Below, piece after piece: positions 8,487-16,592 of a stretch of DNA of 58,720 nt (positions within the stretch are counted from its first letter, which is position 1; every line of letters starts with the position of its first letter). Below the pieces are notes generated by a model. It was not told where the DNA came from. It did no database searches and saw nothing but the letters and a program-made list of their open reading frames with translations. The DNA is from JBBRWO01 sp964388455. Lineage in GTDB: Bacteria > Actinomycetota > Coriobacteriia > Anaerosomatales > JAAXUF01. Position numbers and translations under genes: made by a program. Location of the stretch: positions 1 through 58,720 of the forward strand of contig CAYMAN010000014.1 of the NCBI GenBank assembly GCA_964388455.1. Reading direction: 5' to 3'.

Positions 8487-9050
8487 ATGAGCACCTGTCC
8501 TCGATCCGATTCGTGTGGCTTCTTCCAGGCGGTTCAACCCAGCCTGTCCAAGCGGCTCAAGTACGCCACCTCGTTTCCCTACTGCAACACGAGCGGTCAC
8601 CGGCACTGCGCCATCTACACCTTCCTCGATGACGGCCGTATGGCGCCGCCGGACCTGCTTCCAAACGGTGGCATCGATGATTACGCCGATGCGGCAGAGG
8701 CCGGCAACGGTATGAAGGTGGTCGTCCTTGACGACTCCGCTGTCTTCGCGATGTTCGCAGCCAACGCGGCGGCCGCCACGTTGCCGGGAGCCCGAGTCGT
8801 TCGCTGCGAAACCTACACGCAGGCGCTCCGTGAGCTCGCCGACGGCAGCTGTGGCCTCTTGGTCTGCGGATACGGTGTGGGTGAAGGCGCTACCGCCCAT
8901 GATCTCCGCCGCGCCTCATCGGCACCGATGGTGTTGCTCACTGGACGCCCCGAGGCCGAGATCGACAAGCCGCCCAATTCGCGAGTCGTGCTCAAGGGAG
9001 CTGGACCCGACGCGCTTCGGGCAGCGATCGGCGCCGCTGCCGGCTGCTGA
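8487..9050 (+). CDS. Cys-rich N-terminal domain fused to a degenerate receiver domain
   Basis: A 187-aa protein. Residues 1-65 carry four Cys (4, 10, 33, 41) in a MSTCPRSDSCGFF..PYC..RHCAIYTF pattern that recalls a short Cys motif seen on signalling proteins of metal-reducing bacteria; metal or cluster binding is possible but unproved. Residues 76-185 look like a CheY-type receiver: the acidic pair (D82, D83), Thr (152) and Lys (170) are kept, but the phospho-acceptor Asp position reads Gly-Tyr (LLVCGYG). Phosphorylation by a kinase is therefore unlikely. AAAGGAG nine bases before the ATG sets the start. Monocistronic, convergent with the PP2C gene. Confidence 0.7.
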   Translation: MSTCPRSDSCGFFQAVQPSLSKRLKYATSFPYCNTSGHRHCAIYTFLDDGRMAPPDLLPNGGIDDYADAAEAGNGMKVVVLDDSAVFAMFAANAAAATLPGARVVRCETYTQALRELADGSCGLLVCGYGVGEGATAHDLRRASSAPMVLLTGRPEAEIDKPPNSRVVLKGAGPDALRAAIGAAAGC

Positions 9051-9110
9051 AGCCGCGACGCGCCGCTATGAGCGGCCGGGAGCCCGTCCTCGCACGAGGC
9101 TTCCTGAGGC

Positions 9111-10901
9111 CTACTCGGCGGGAGTGGGCTCGTTACGCGAGAGGCACAGGATCACGACGTCGTCTCGCAACACCCCTCCCGCGAAGGCACGCACCTCGGC
9201 CAAGAGTGCTCCCGGGAGCTCGCCGAGCGGGATGTCGCAGAGACGTTCGACCGCGTCGGCCACGCCCGCATCCTGAAACATGACCGTGCCGGCTCGTGCT
9301 TCCGTGACGCCGTCGGTGACCAGGGTAAGGACATCGCCGGGCGCGAGAATCGTCTCGCGCGGGTCAAGTGAGATGTCCGGAAACGCACCGATCAGTCCCG
9401 GCGACGACTCGAGCATGGTGACGCACCCGTGGCTCAGCAGCATAGGTGCCGGATGCCCCGCGGCAACGTACCTGAACAGCCCCGTCGTGTGATCAAGCAC
9501 GCCGAGAAAGGCGGTCGCGAACTTCTCGGTGGGCATGTAGCGATATGCGAGCCTGTTCAACTGGCCCAGCACCACCTCGGGATCGTGGCTTTCGGCCAGA
9601 TAGGCGCGGGCGCCGTCACGCATCAGGGCCGTCAGGCGCGCGGCGTCGACGCCTTTGCCGGCGATGTCGCCGATCAGGACGGCCGCGCGGTTGTTTCCCA
9701 GGTCGAGCACGTCGTAGAAGTCCCCACCCACGTCCACCGCGGCCGACGCCGGCTGGTACAGATAGCTGACCTCCAGCCCGGATATGTGCTCCGGTGGAGA
9801 GAGAATCGCCTGTTGGAGAGCTTCCGCGATGCGATGCTCCCTCTCGTAGAGCCGAGCATTCTGTAGCGCCACCGATGCCTGCGCCGCGACGCTTTCGACG
9901 ACCCTGATCTGCCCCTCCGAGAAGTCGTAGCGCGTATCCGGCTCGTCGAGCGAGATGTGGCCGATCAACTCGTCGTTGTGGATCAGCGGCACAAAGAGCA
10001 CCATCCGAGACGAGTTGGCGCGTGCGATTTCGCGATCCGCCGGTGGCAGACCTACGCGCTCGTAATCGAGAAGCATGGTTCTTCTGGATAGCAGCGCATT
10101 TCGAAACGTCTCGCTCAGCAGGTGCAAGGGTATGACGTGGCCACGCGGTGTCGCGAGCCCTCCCACGGGAATCTTGGGTATCAGGAGCTGCGTGTCCATG
10201 TCCACGAAGTTGATGAAGACGCGGCTGATACCCGTCGCTTCCATGAGTACGCGCTCCAGCCGAGTGAGCAGCTCATCGATATCAATGGTGCTGCTCAACT
10301 CCGACGATGCCCGTAATAGCGCGCGGGTGCTCATCAGCTCTCGCTCCAAGTGAGCTTCCGCCAGCTCCGCGCGTTCGCGCTCTCGTTGCTCGGCCTCAAG
10401 GAGCCGTGCGTTCTCCAGCGCGAGTGCGACAGATGTGGCCATGCGCTGCGCGAAGTCGATCTCGCCGGGGCTGAAGGTACGAGGCGTCTCGCGCATCCAT
10501 GCGAAGAGACAGCCTGACACCTCGTTCCTGATGATCAGCGGCACCGCGAGCGCCGCGCACAGATCGTGGTACCGAGGAAAGCCCACGAAGTAGTGCGCCA
10601 TGGAGGGCGAGTGATAGTCAGCGATCGCGCAGGGTTCGCGCCTGGCGGCGACGATCTCCGCGACGGGGGCTTCAGCTGCCGAGAGGCGGGTTCCGACGGT
10701 TGCGGGGCCGAATCCATGCTCGAAGCGGACCACCCACTCGGCACCGTCTCGCACCTTGATGTCGCCCGCGTCCGCGCCGAGCGCGGCGACGAACCCGTCG
10801 AGAGCGGCCTGCATGATCTTGTCTGCGCCCAGCGTGGAGTGGATCGAGATGTCGATGTCGTTCAACGCCCGGCTTAGGCGAGTACGTTCCCTGAGGTTCA
10901 T
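9111..10901 (-). CDS. GAF-GAF-PP2C (SpoIIE-type) protein serine phosphatase
   Basis: A 596-aa cytosolic signalling protein. Two GAF domains (about 10-170 and 205-365) are joined by a charged coiled coil, and a SpoIIE/RsbU-type PP2C phosphatase follows (about 385-590). The metal-binding motifs VGGDFYDVLDL, VLIGDIAGKGVDAA and TLVTDGVTEAR are intact. Relatives dephosphorylate anti-anti-sigma factors in partner-switching cascades controlling stress sigma factors, with GAF domains sensing a ligand or partner. No anti-sigma or STAS gene is adjacent. ATG at 10901 follows GGAG; an in-frame TTG further upstream was rejected. Confidence 0.92.
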   Translation of the reverse strand: MNLRERTRLSRALNDIDISIHSTLGADKIMQAALDGFVAALGADAGDIKVRDGAEWVVRFEHGFGPATVGTRLSAAEAPVAEIVAARREPCAIADYHSPSMAHYFVGFPRYHDLCAALAVPLIIRNEVSGCLFAWMRETPRTFSPGEIDFAQRMATSVALALENARLLEAEQRERERAELAEAHLERELMSTRALLRASSELSSTIDIDELLTRLERVLMEATGISRVFINFVDMDTQLLIPKIPVGGLATPRGHVIPLHLLSETFRNALLSRRTMLLDYERVGLPPADREIARANSSRMVLFVPLIHNDELIGHISLDEPDTRYDFSEGQIRVVESVAAQASVALQNARLYEREHRIAEALQQAILSPPEHISGLEVSYLYQPASAAVDVGGDFYDVLDLGNNRAAVLIGDIAGKGVDAARLTALMRDGARAYLAESHDPEVVLGQLNRLAYRYMPTEKFATAFLGVLDHTTGLFRYVAAGHPAPMLLSHGCVTMLESSPGLIGAFPDISLDPRETILAPGDVLTLVTDGVTEARAGTVMFQDAGVADAVERLCDIPLGELPGALLAEVRAFAGGVLRDDVVILCLSRNEPTPAE

Positions 10902-11117
10902 CGACTCCGGCCCCCCTCGAATCAACCCATGCCATGAGTCTACTGCTTCACGGTGCCAGCGCGAACGTATCGTGGCGATTTCGGGACGGAATCAGGCCGG
11001 CGCTGAGTCGAGTGGCCACGCCCGGAGCGCCCTCGGCTGAATTAGCGAGATGCTCTGGGGGGTATAGTCAACTGACGTGGGCGACTTCGTTGCTCCACAA
11101 ACTAGGGAGGCGTTATC

Positions 11118-11525
11118 GTGGCCAGAGTCGAGTCCGGCTCCGAGGCCCGCAGGCAGTTGGTTCATACCGAAACCCGTTCTTCGGGTGAAGTGGTTCTGGC
11201 TCGTGTGGTGTCGTACGTGTTCGGCGCGATTGAGGTTCTGATCGCACTACGGTTCGTTCTGCTACTCCTAGGCGCCAATGCGGCGACGGGGTTCGTGTCC
11301 TTCATCTATGGTCTGTCGTCCATCTTCATGGCTCCGTTTAACGCCGTGCTCAAGACGACCGCCACTTCGGGCTCGATGCTCGAGTGGAGTGCTCTCGTGG
11401 CGCTCGCCATATACGCGTTGCTGGGATGGGGCATCGTCAAGCTCATCTACGCAATCAGTCCACGCCGTGGCGTGCAGACCGTGGAGCGGGTCGAAGAGTC
11501 GCAAGACGCAACCACCAAGCAGTAG
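11118..11525 (+). CDS. YggT-family membrane protein
   Basis: A 135-aa protein with two or three hydrophobic helices (VVSYVFGAIEVLIALRFVLL; WSALVALAIYALLGWGIVKL) flanking a loop with FIYGLSSIFMAPFNAVL, the pattern of YggT-family integral membrane proteins. The family's role is poorly defined; links to cell shape, division and osmotic or K+ stress have been proposed. GTG start at 11118 after GGGAGG. A TATAGT -10-like hexamer lies at 11063-11068. The next gene is about 110 bases downstream on the same strand and may be co-transcribed. Confidence 0.8.
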   Translation: MARVESGSEARRQLVHTETRSSGEVVLARVVSYVFGAIEVLIALRFVLLLLGANAATGFVSFIYGLSSIFMAPFNAVLKTTATSGSMLEWSALVALAIYALLGWGIVKLIYAISPRRGVQTVERVEESQDATTKQ

Positions 11526-11635
11526 CGAATCGCCGCGAGCAGGTGAGGCCCGGCGGCTGCGCGCTCCGGGTTCGCCAGCGTGTCATGCGGGTCGCTCGGC
11601 TCGTGCCGTACGGCAGACTCACAAGGAGATGTGAC

Positions 11636-11923
11636 ATGCAGAAACAAGAACTCAAGGCTCGGATAGATGCACAGATGGCCGAGGGCAAGCGCAGTCTCGA
11701 CGTCATGAAGGCGAAGGCCGAGACATCGACGGGCGACGCGAAGGTCAAGCATGCCGAGAAGGCCGCCGAGCTACAGAAACAGTACGACGAGCTCAAGATC
11801 AAGGCAGCGCGTGCCTGGGACGGCGCGGATGACGCGTGGGCCGATGTCTCGCGTGACATCGCCAAGGGCTGGGACGACTGGACCGACCGTGCGGCAAAGA
11901 ACTGGGATGACCACAAGAAATAG
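11636..11923 (+). CDS. Small charged helical protein
   Basis: A 95-aa, highly charged, almost entirely helical protein (KQELKARIDAQMAEGKRSLD; AEKAAELQKQYDELKIKAAR) with a Trp-rich tail (WDDWTDRAAKNWDDHKK). It resembles the small coiled-coil 'stress response' proteins found in many bacteria, but no function can be assigned. ATG at 11636 follows AAGGAG. No signal peptide. It lies between the YggT gene and the surface-protein gene, 38 bases before the latter. Confidence 0.7.
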   Translation: MQKQELKARIDAQMAEGKRSLDVMKAKAETSTGDAKVKHAEKAAELQKQYDELKIKAARAWDGADDAWADVSRDIAKGWDDWTDRAAKNWDDHKK

Positions 11924-11961
11924 GCCACGCTTTGGTGGACCTGGATGGCCTTGGGAGACGC

Positions 11962-13197
11962 ATGAAGGTACTTAACTGCATGAAGACGGCGTGTGCGCTT
12001 GCCGTGGCTCTGGCGATCGCAGTGGCGATACCGGCCACAGCGATGGCGTACGGCCCGACGGTGGACCTCGGCACGACCGAGCACTTCGCCATACTGTCGG
12101 GGCAGTCGATCACCAACACGGGGCCGACGGTCATCACCGGGGATGCCGGCAACGACGTCGGCCTTCACCCCGGCATGCTTGCCGCTATCACCGGCTTTCC
12201 TGGCAACGTGACGATGACGGGTGGGCAGCTGTACGCGGGTGACAGCGACCCCGGTGCCGCGTTGCAGGCCAAGAACGACCTCGTGACGGCCTACAATGAC
12301 GCCGCCGGCAGAACGCCCGCGCTCGCCATCGCCGGTAACGAGCTTGCGAACACCACATTGACGTCAGGTGTCTACGCCGCGGGTCCGGGCGTCCTCTACC
12401 TGTCGTCCGGCACACTGACCCTCGATGCCGAGGGCGACCCTAACGCCGTCTTCATCATCCAAGCCTCAAGCGGTCTCACCATCGCATCGGGTACTACCGT
12501 GAACTTGATCAACGGCGCGCGGTACTGCCGAGTCTTCTGGGTGGTACCTAGTGACGCGACAATCGAGACCGACGCCACGTTTGTCGGCCACATCTTTGCG
12601 ATGAACTCAATCTTCGTGCGCACCGGCGCCACCATCCAAGGTCAGCTTCTGGCGCGCAACGGCTCGGTCGTGCTCGACACCAACACCATCACGAACGGAC
12701 TCTGCTCACCGCCGATCACCAAGGTCGGACGCGATATCAACGGCGGCAGGTTGCTCGCTGGTGATGTGATCGAGTGGACACTGAGTGTCAATAACGGTGA
12801 AGCTGTCGGCGCGACGGGCACCGTAGTCGCTGACGCGTTGCCGTCCAACACGACCTACGTCGCCGGATCGATGACCGGTACGGGCGCGGACGACTCAGAC
12901 CCCACGAACCTCGTCTGGAACGTTGGCGACATGGCCGAGAACGAGACCGTCGTGCTTACGTTCCGCAGCACCGTCCCAGCTGGTTTGGCCGGGGGCACCG
13001 TGATCCGCAACCGCGCGAGCGTCGTAACCAACGCGACGACCCTCAGCTACTCGCCGTACGCATCGCTGACCGTGGCCGCCTCCACGCTGCTGCAGACCGG
13101 CACGGACAACCGTCTCGGCCTCGCGGCGATTGCGCTGCTGTTGGCCGCAGCCGGTGGTTTCCTCGTGCTGGACCGGCGCAGCAGACGCCATGCATAG
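11962..13197 (+). CDS. Secreted DUF3494 (ice-binding-like) surface protein with sorting signal
   Basis: A 411-aa exported protein: signal peptide (residues 1-28), a DUF3494 beta-helix domain (about 30-240; YGPTVDLGTTEHFAILSGQS, AVFIIQASSGLTI, HIFAMNSIFVRTGATIQGQL), a DUF11-type repeat (KVGRDINGGRLLAGDVIEWT to about 375), then LLQTG, a hydrophobic helix and RRSRRHA. LLQTG is a non-standard LPXTG-type signal. DUF3494 includes ice-binding proteins but is also common in mesophilic adhesins; here an adhesin or surface-layer role is as likely. The ATG at 11962 follows GGGAG. A sortase gene overlaps its 3' end by 8 bases, indicating dedicated anchoring. Confidence 0.85.
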   Translation: MKVLNCMKTACALAVALAIAVAIPATAMAYGPTVDLGTTEHFAILSGQSITNTGPTVITGDAGNDVGLHPGMLAAITGFPGNVTMTGGQLYAGDSDPGAALQAKNDLVTAYNDAAGRTPALAIAGNELANTTLTSGVYAAGPGVLYLSSGTLTLDAEGDPNAVFIIQASSGLTIASGTTVNLINGARYCRVFWVVPSDATIETDATFVGHIFAMNSIFVRTGATIQGQLLARNGSVVLDTNTITNGLCSPPITKVGRDINGGRLLAGDVIEWTLSVNNGEAVGATGTVVADALPSNTTYVAGSMTGTGADDSDPTNLVWNVGDMAENETVVLTFRSTVPAGLAGGTVIRNRASVVTNATTLSYSPYASLTVAASTLLQTGTDNRLGLAAIALLLAAAGGFLVLDRRSRRHA

Positions 13198-13819
13198 GCT
13201 GCGTGACATCCGACCGCGACTGCGGCGGAACCGGCTCAGGTTGGCCGCCGCCGCGTCGCTGTTGGCTGCTCTTGGAATTGCGGCATGGATGTACGCCCCA
13301 AGTCCCAGCCCTGCGGACGCCGAGGTGGCGGTTGCGCTGTCGAGGCCAAATCCGGCGGTGGCCACAAGCTCGGACACGACGCTCGGGCCTCGCGCCGCGC
13401 TGCAACCGGTCCACACGAAGACACCGGCGAAGCCCGCAGACGGTCCTCGGCTGGTGATCGGGAGCATCGATCTGGACGTCGGAGTCTTTGGCGGCGACAC
13501 GGCTCGAGCTCTGAAGCTTGGGCTCTACCATCATGCGGGCACCGCCGAGCCGGGAAACCCCGGCAACGTGGTGCTGGCTGGCCACCGGAACCGGCGCATG
13601 TTCCTTCGGCTGCATCAGGTGAAGACCGGCGACATCATCACCGTCCAGTGGCGGGGTGAGGACCATGCGTACCGGGTCACCAAGCGGTTCACAGTCAATC
13701 CGGATGACACCTGGATCATGGCGCAGACGGGTCCGGACCGGCTGACGCTTTACACGTGTCTGCCGCGATCGGAGGGGAACAGGCGCACCGTGGTGGTGGC
13801 GCTACCGGTGAAGAGGTAG
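13190..13819 (+). CDS. Class D/E/F-like sortase
   Basis: A 209-aa membrane-anchored transpeptidase: N-terminal membrane helix (17-36), low-complexity linker, sortase barrel from about residue 86. Catalytic His132 (NVVLAGHRN), Cys190 (LTLYTCLP) and Arg198/199 (SEGNRR) are all present. Sortases cleave the sorting signal between Thr and Gly and join the protein to a cell-wall amine. The ATG at 13190 lies inside the last codons of the surface-protein gene, so the pair is translationally coupled and LLQTG is the obvious substrate. Subclass is uncertain by eye. Confidence 0.88.
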   Translation: MHRLRDIRPRLRRNRLRLAAAASLLAALGIAAWMYAPSPSPADAEVAVALSRPNPAVATSSDTTLGPRAALQPVHTKTPAKPADGPRLVIGSIDLDVGVFGGDTARALKLGLYHHAGTAEPGNPGNVVLAGHRNRRMFLRLHQVKTGDIITVQWRGEDHAYRVTKRFTVNPDDTWIMAQTGPDRLTLYTCLPRSEGNRRTVVVALPVKR

Positions 13820-14016
13820 CGTCGGGCGGGCCGGTCGGTGATCGCACACTGGACCGAGGGTACACGCGTTCTTAACACCCCTCACCACGGGCTTCACAGG
13901 AACACAACGGCGATAAACGGATACTCCTGGGGTCTCGCAAACTGCGGGGCCCCTCATGGATTGCGCGAGTAACATCGCAAGCCGTGAGCGCGAATGCTTC
14001 GCGACAAGGAGCCCCG

Positions 14017-15873
14017 GTGGCCGCTCTCAAGCGTGTACTTCTCGGCAATCCGCTGCACAACAGAGAAGCCGCGCACCAGCGACTCTCGAATCCCGTCGCA
14101 CTCGCCGTGTTTTCGAGCGACGCGCTGTCCTCGGTCGCGTACGCCACCGGCGAGATCCTGCTTATGCTTGCGCTCGCGGGCACAATGGCGCTGAATCTCA
14201 CGCTGCCGATCTCCATGGCGATCGGAACCCTTCTGGTCATCGTCGTGTTCTCGTATCGGCAGACAATCCGCGCTTACCCGGGTGGCGGTGGAGCCTACAT
14301 CGTCGCTCATGAGAATATCGGCGTGATGGCGGGGCTCGTCGCAGGCGCATCACTGCTGGTCGACTATGTGCTCACGGTCGCAGTCTCCATCTCGGCCGCG
14401 GTGGCGGAGATAGTCTCGGCTCAGCCGTCGCTTACGCCGTATCGCATCGAGATCGCAGTGCTGCTCGTGGCGTTGCTCGCGGTGGCGAACCTGAGGGGCG
14501 TGAAGGAGTCGGGCGCGCTGTTCGCGGGCCCCACGTGGGCGTTCATTCTGCTGTTGGGCACGACTGTCTCCATCGGGCTGTGGCGGTTCGTCTCGGGGGC
14601 ACCCTTCGTGGTTCCCGCACCCCAGCATGGGATTGACCCGATCCAGGGTCTCACCCTCTTCCTCGTCCTCAAGGCGTTCGCGTCAGGATGCGCTGCTATG
14701 ACGGGCGTCGAGGCCATCGCCAACGGCGTGCAGGCGTTCAAGCAGCCGGAGGCGAAGAATGCGGGCCGCACCCTGCTCTGGATGGCAGGGATCCTTCTGT
14801 TCCTGTTCGTCGGCGTGTCAGCGCTGGCGGTGCTCTCACAGGTGCAGCCAAGCGAGACCGAGACGGTCATCAGCCAGCTCTCCCGCGCCATCTACGGCAC
14901 CGGGTGGATGTACTACTTGGTCACCGGCTCGGTCGCTGTGATTCTGGTGCTCGCGGCCAACACCGCGTACGCGGACTTTCCTCGGCTGTCGTCGTTCATG
15001 GCCGAGGACGACTTCATGCCGCATCAACTCAAGGACCGTGGCTATCGGCTGGTCTTCTCAAACGGAATCGTGTTGCTCACGCTGGCGGCCGTCGCCTTGC
15101 TGATCATCTTCGGGGGAGTCACGACCAGGCTGATCCCGCTCTACGCCATCGGCGTGTTCACCTCGTTCACGCTGTCCCAGAGCGGGATGATCGTCCATCA
15201 CCTGCGGGAGAAGGAGCCGCACTGGCAGCTCGGGCTCGCCATCAACGCGGTGGGTGCCGTTTCGACTGCGATCGTGCTGGTGGTGGTTGCGGTCTCGAAG
15301 TTCCACGACGGCGCCTGGATCGTCCTCATCCTGATCCCGACTATCGTCGCGTACCTGCTGTGGGTGAATCGCCAATACCGCCGCGTCTCGACTGCGCTGG
15401 CGATTCGTCCGGACGACCTGACCGACCTCAACTACCGTTCCTACAACCGCATGCACAACCACGTCATCGTGCTCGTCAGCGGCATTGATCGCCGGCTCGT
15501 CCGCGCGATGCTCTACGCGAAGTCGCTCAGGGCCGACAGCCTCGAGGCCATCTACGTCGACATCTCCGGCCGAGGACCCGCACTCGCCGAGGAGTGGACC
15601 GAGGCCGGCTTTGGCGTGCGGCTCACGATCATCGATTCGCCGTACCGCGAGATCATCGGCCCGATCATGGACCACGTACGCGCGATTCCTCGACCAACTC
15701 GCGACCATGTCGTGACGGTCATCATGCCCGAGTACGTGCCCGAGAACATCCCGGACAACATCCTGCACGACCAGATGGGGCTGATCCTCAAGACGCAGCT
15801 GTTCTCGGAGCCGGGACTGATTGTGACTGACGTCCCTTACAATCTCGAAGAGGTGGACGAGGTCCGTCGCTAA
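14017..15873 (+). CDS. KimA-like APC-superfamily potassium importer
   Basis: A 618-aa transporter with about 12 membrane helices and a cytosolic C-terminal UspA-like domain. It follows Bacillus KimA (YdaO) closely as I recall it: KRVLLGNPLHNREAAHQ, FSSDALSSVAYATGEILL, YPGGGGAYIVAHENIG, LVDYVLTVAVSISA, FASGCAAMTGVEAI, IPLYAIGVFTSFTLSQSGM. KimA is a high-affinity K+:H+ symporter regulated by c-di-AMP. GTG at 14017 has AAGGAG five bases upstream; a GTG at 13984 has none. No c-di-AMP riboswitch is visible upstream. The stop overlaps that of the convergent kdpE-like gene by four bases. Confidence 0.82.
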   Translation: MAALKRVLLGNPLHNREAAHQRLSNPVALAVFSSDALSSVAYATGEILLMLALAGTMALNLTLPISMAIGTLLVIVVFSYRQTIRAYPGGGGAYIVAHENIGVMAGLVAGASLLVDYVLTVAVSISAAVAEIVSAQPSLTPYRIEIAVLLVALLAVANLRGVKESGALFAGPTWAFILLLGTTVSIGLWRFVSGAPFVVPAPQHGIDPIQGLTLFLVLKAFASGCAAMTGVEAIANGVQAFKQPEAKNAGRTLLWMAGILLFLFVGVSALAVLSQVQPSETETVISQLSRAIYGTGWMYYLVTGSVAVILVLAANTAYADFPRLSSFMAEDDFMPHQLKDRGYRLVFSNGIVLLTLAAVALLIIFGGVTTRLIPLYAIGVFTSFTLSQSGMIVHHLREKEPHWQLGLAINAVGAVSTAIVLVVVAVSKFHDGAWIVLILIPTIVAYLLWVNRQYRRVSTALAIRPDDLTDLNYRSYNRMHNHVIVLVSGIDRRLVRAMLYAKSLRADSLEAIYVDISGRGPALAEEWTEAGFGVRLTIIDSPYREIIGPIMDHVRAIPRPTRDHVVTVIMPEYVPENIPDNILHDQMGLILKTQLFSEPGLIVTDVPYNLEEVDEVRR

Positions 15874-16592
15874 CGCGAGCGATCCTCGTTCGTTTCGGCG
15901 AAGCGGAATCCTACTGACGGTTCCGTCAGCACGAAGCGCGGAACGTCGCCGGGCGTCTCGATCTTCTTGCGCAGGTGTGAGACGTGAACTCTTAGGGTTT
16001 GGGTGTCGCGGACGTACTCGGGACCCCAGACCTCGTCGAGCAACATTGACGAAGTGACGACTCGGCCGGCATTGCGAGCAAGTAGCGCCAGAATGTCGAA
16101 CTCGATTCGCGTGAGCCTCACAGGCTCGCCTCGTAGAGTCACCAAGCGTCGGGCGAGGTCGATGTGCAGCTCGCCGGAGCTGATCTCGTTGAGGGGGCTT
16201 GCGACGGGGGAGGCGCGGCGAAGCAGCGCACGCATGCGAGCGAGCAGTTCACCGGTCGAGAAGGGCTTGGTCAGGTAGTCGTCGGCGCCGAGATCGAGTG
16301 CGGCGATCTTATCGGCGTCACCGGAGCGGACGGAGAGCACGAGGATGGGGCCCTCGTACCACTCGCGCAACCGACTGCACGCCTCGAGCCCGCTGATGCC
16401 TGGCAGCGATAGATCCAGAATGATGGCGTCGGGCGTGCGCTCTGCGGTGAGCTCGATGCCTTCCTCGGCGGTGGCCGCGACGTCGACATTGTAGTGTCGC
16501 GCTTGTAGAACCGACTTCAGTGCGCGTCGAATCTGCTCCTCATCGTCGATGACGAGGATGCGCGGATGCCGTTCCGGGATTCCTTCAGTCAC
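15870..16592 (-). CDS. OmpR/KdpE-type response regulator
   Basis: A 240-aa regulator: receiver domain with acidic pair (IDDEEQ), phospho-acceptor Asp in IILDLSLPGISG, and Lys in YLTKPFS; C-terminal winged helix (RLVTLRGEPVRLTRIEFDIL, TLRVHVSHLRKKIE). It overlaps the sensor-kinase gene by 8 bases, so the two form a coupled operon. The partner kinase is KdpD-like and the convergent neighbour is a K+ importer, so control of K+ uptake genes is the likely job. GTG start inside the kinase stop region. Confidence 0.92.
   Translation of the reverse strand: MTEGIPERHPRILVIDDEEQIRRALKSVLQARHYNVDVAATAEEGIELTAERTPDAIILDLSLPGISGLEACSRLREWYEGPILVLSVRSGDADKIAALDLGADDYLTKPFSTGELLARMRALLRRASPVASPLNEISSGELHIDLARRLVTLRGEPVRLTRIEFDILALLARNAGRVVTSSMLLDEVWGPEYVRDTQTLRVHVSHLRKKIETPGDVPRFVLTEPSVGFRFAETNEDRSR

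Noticed and set aside
13820..14016. c-di-AMP (ydaO/yuaA) riboswitch before the KimA-like gene
   Set aside because: Looked for because KimA genes often have one; the conserved aptamer blocks are not present.
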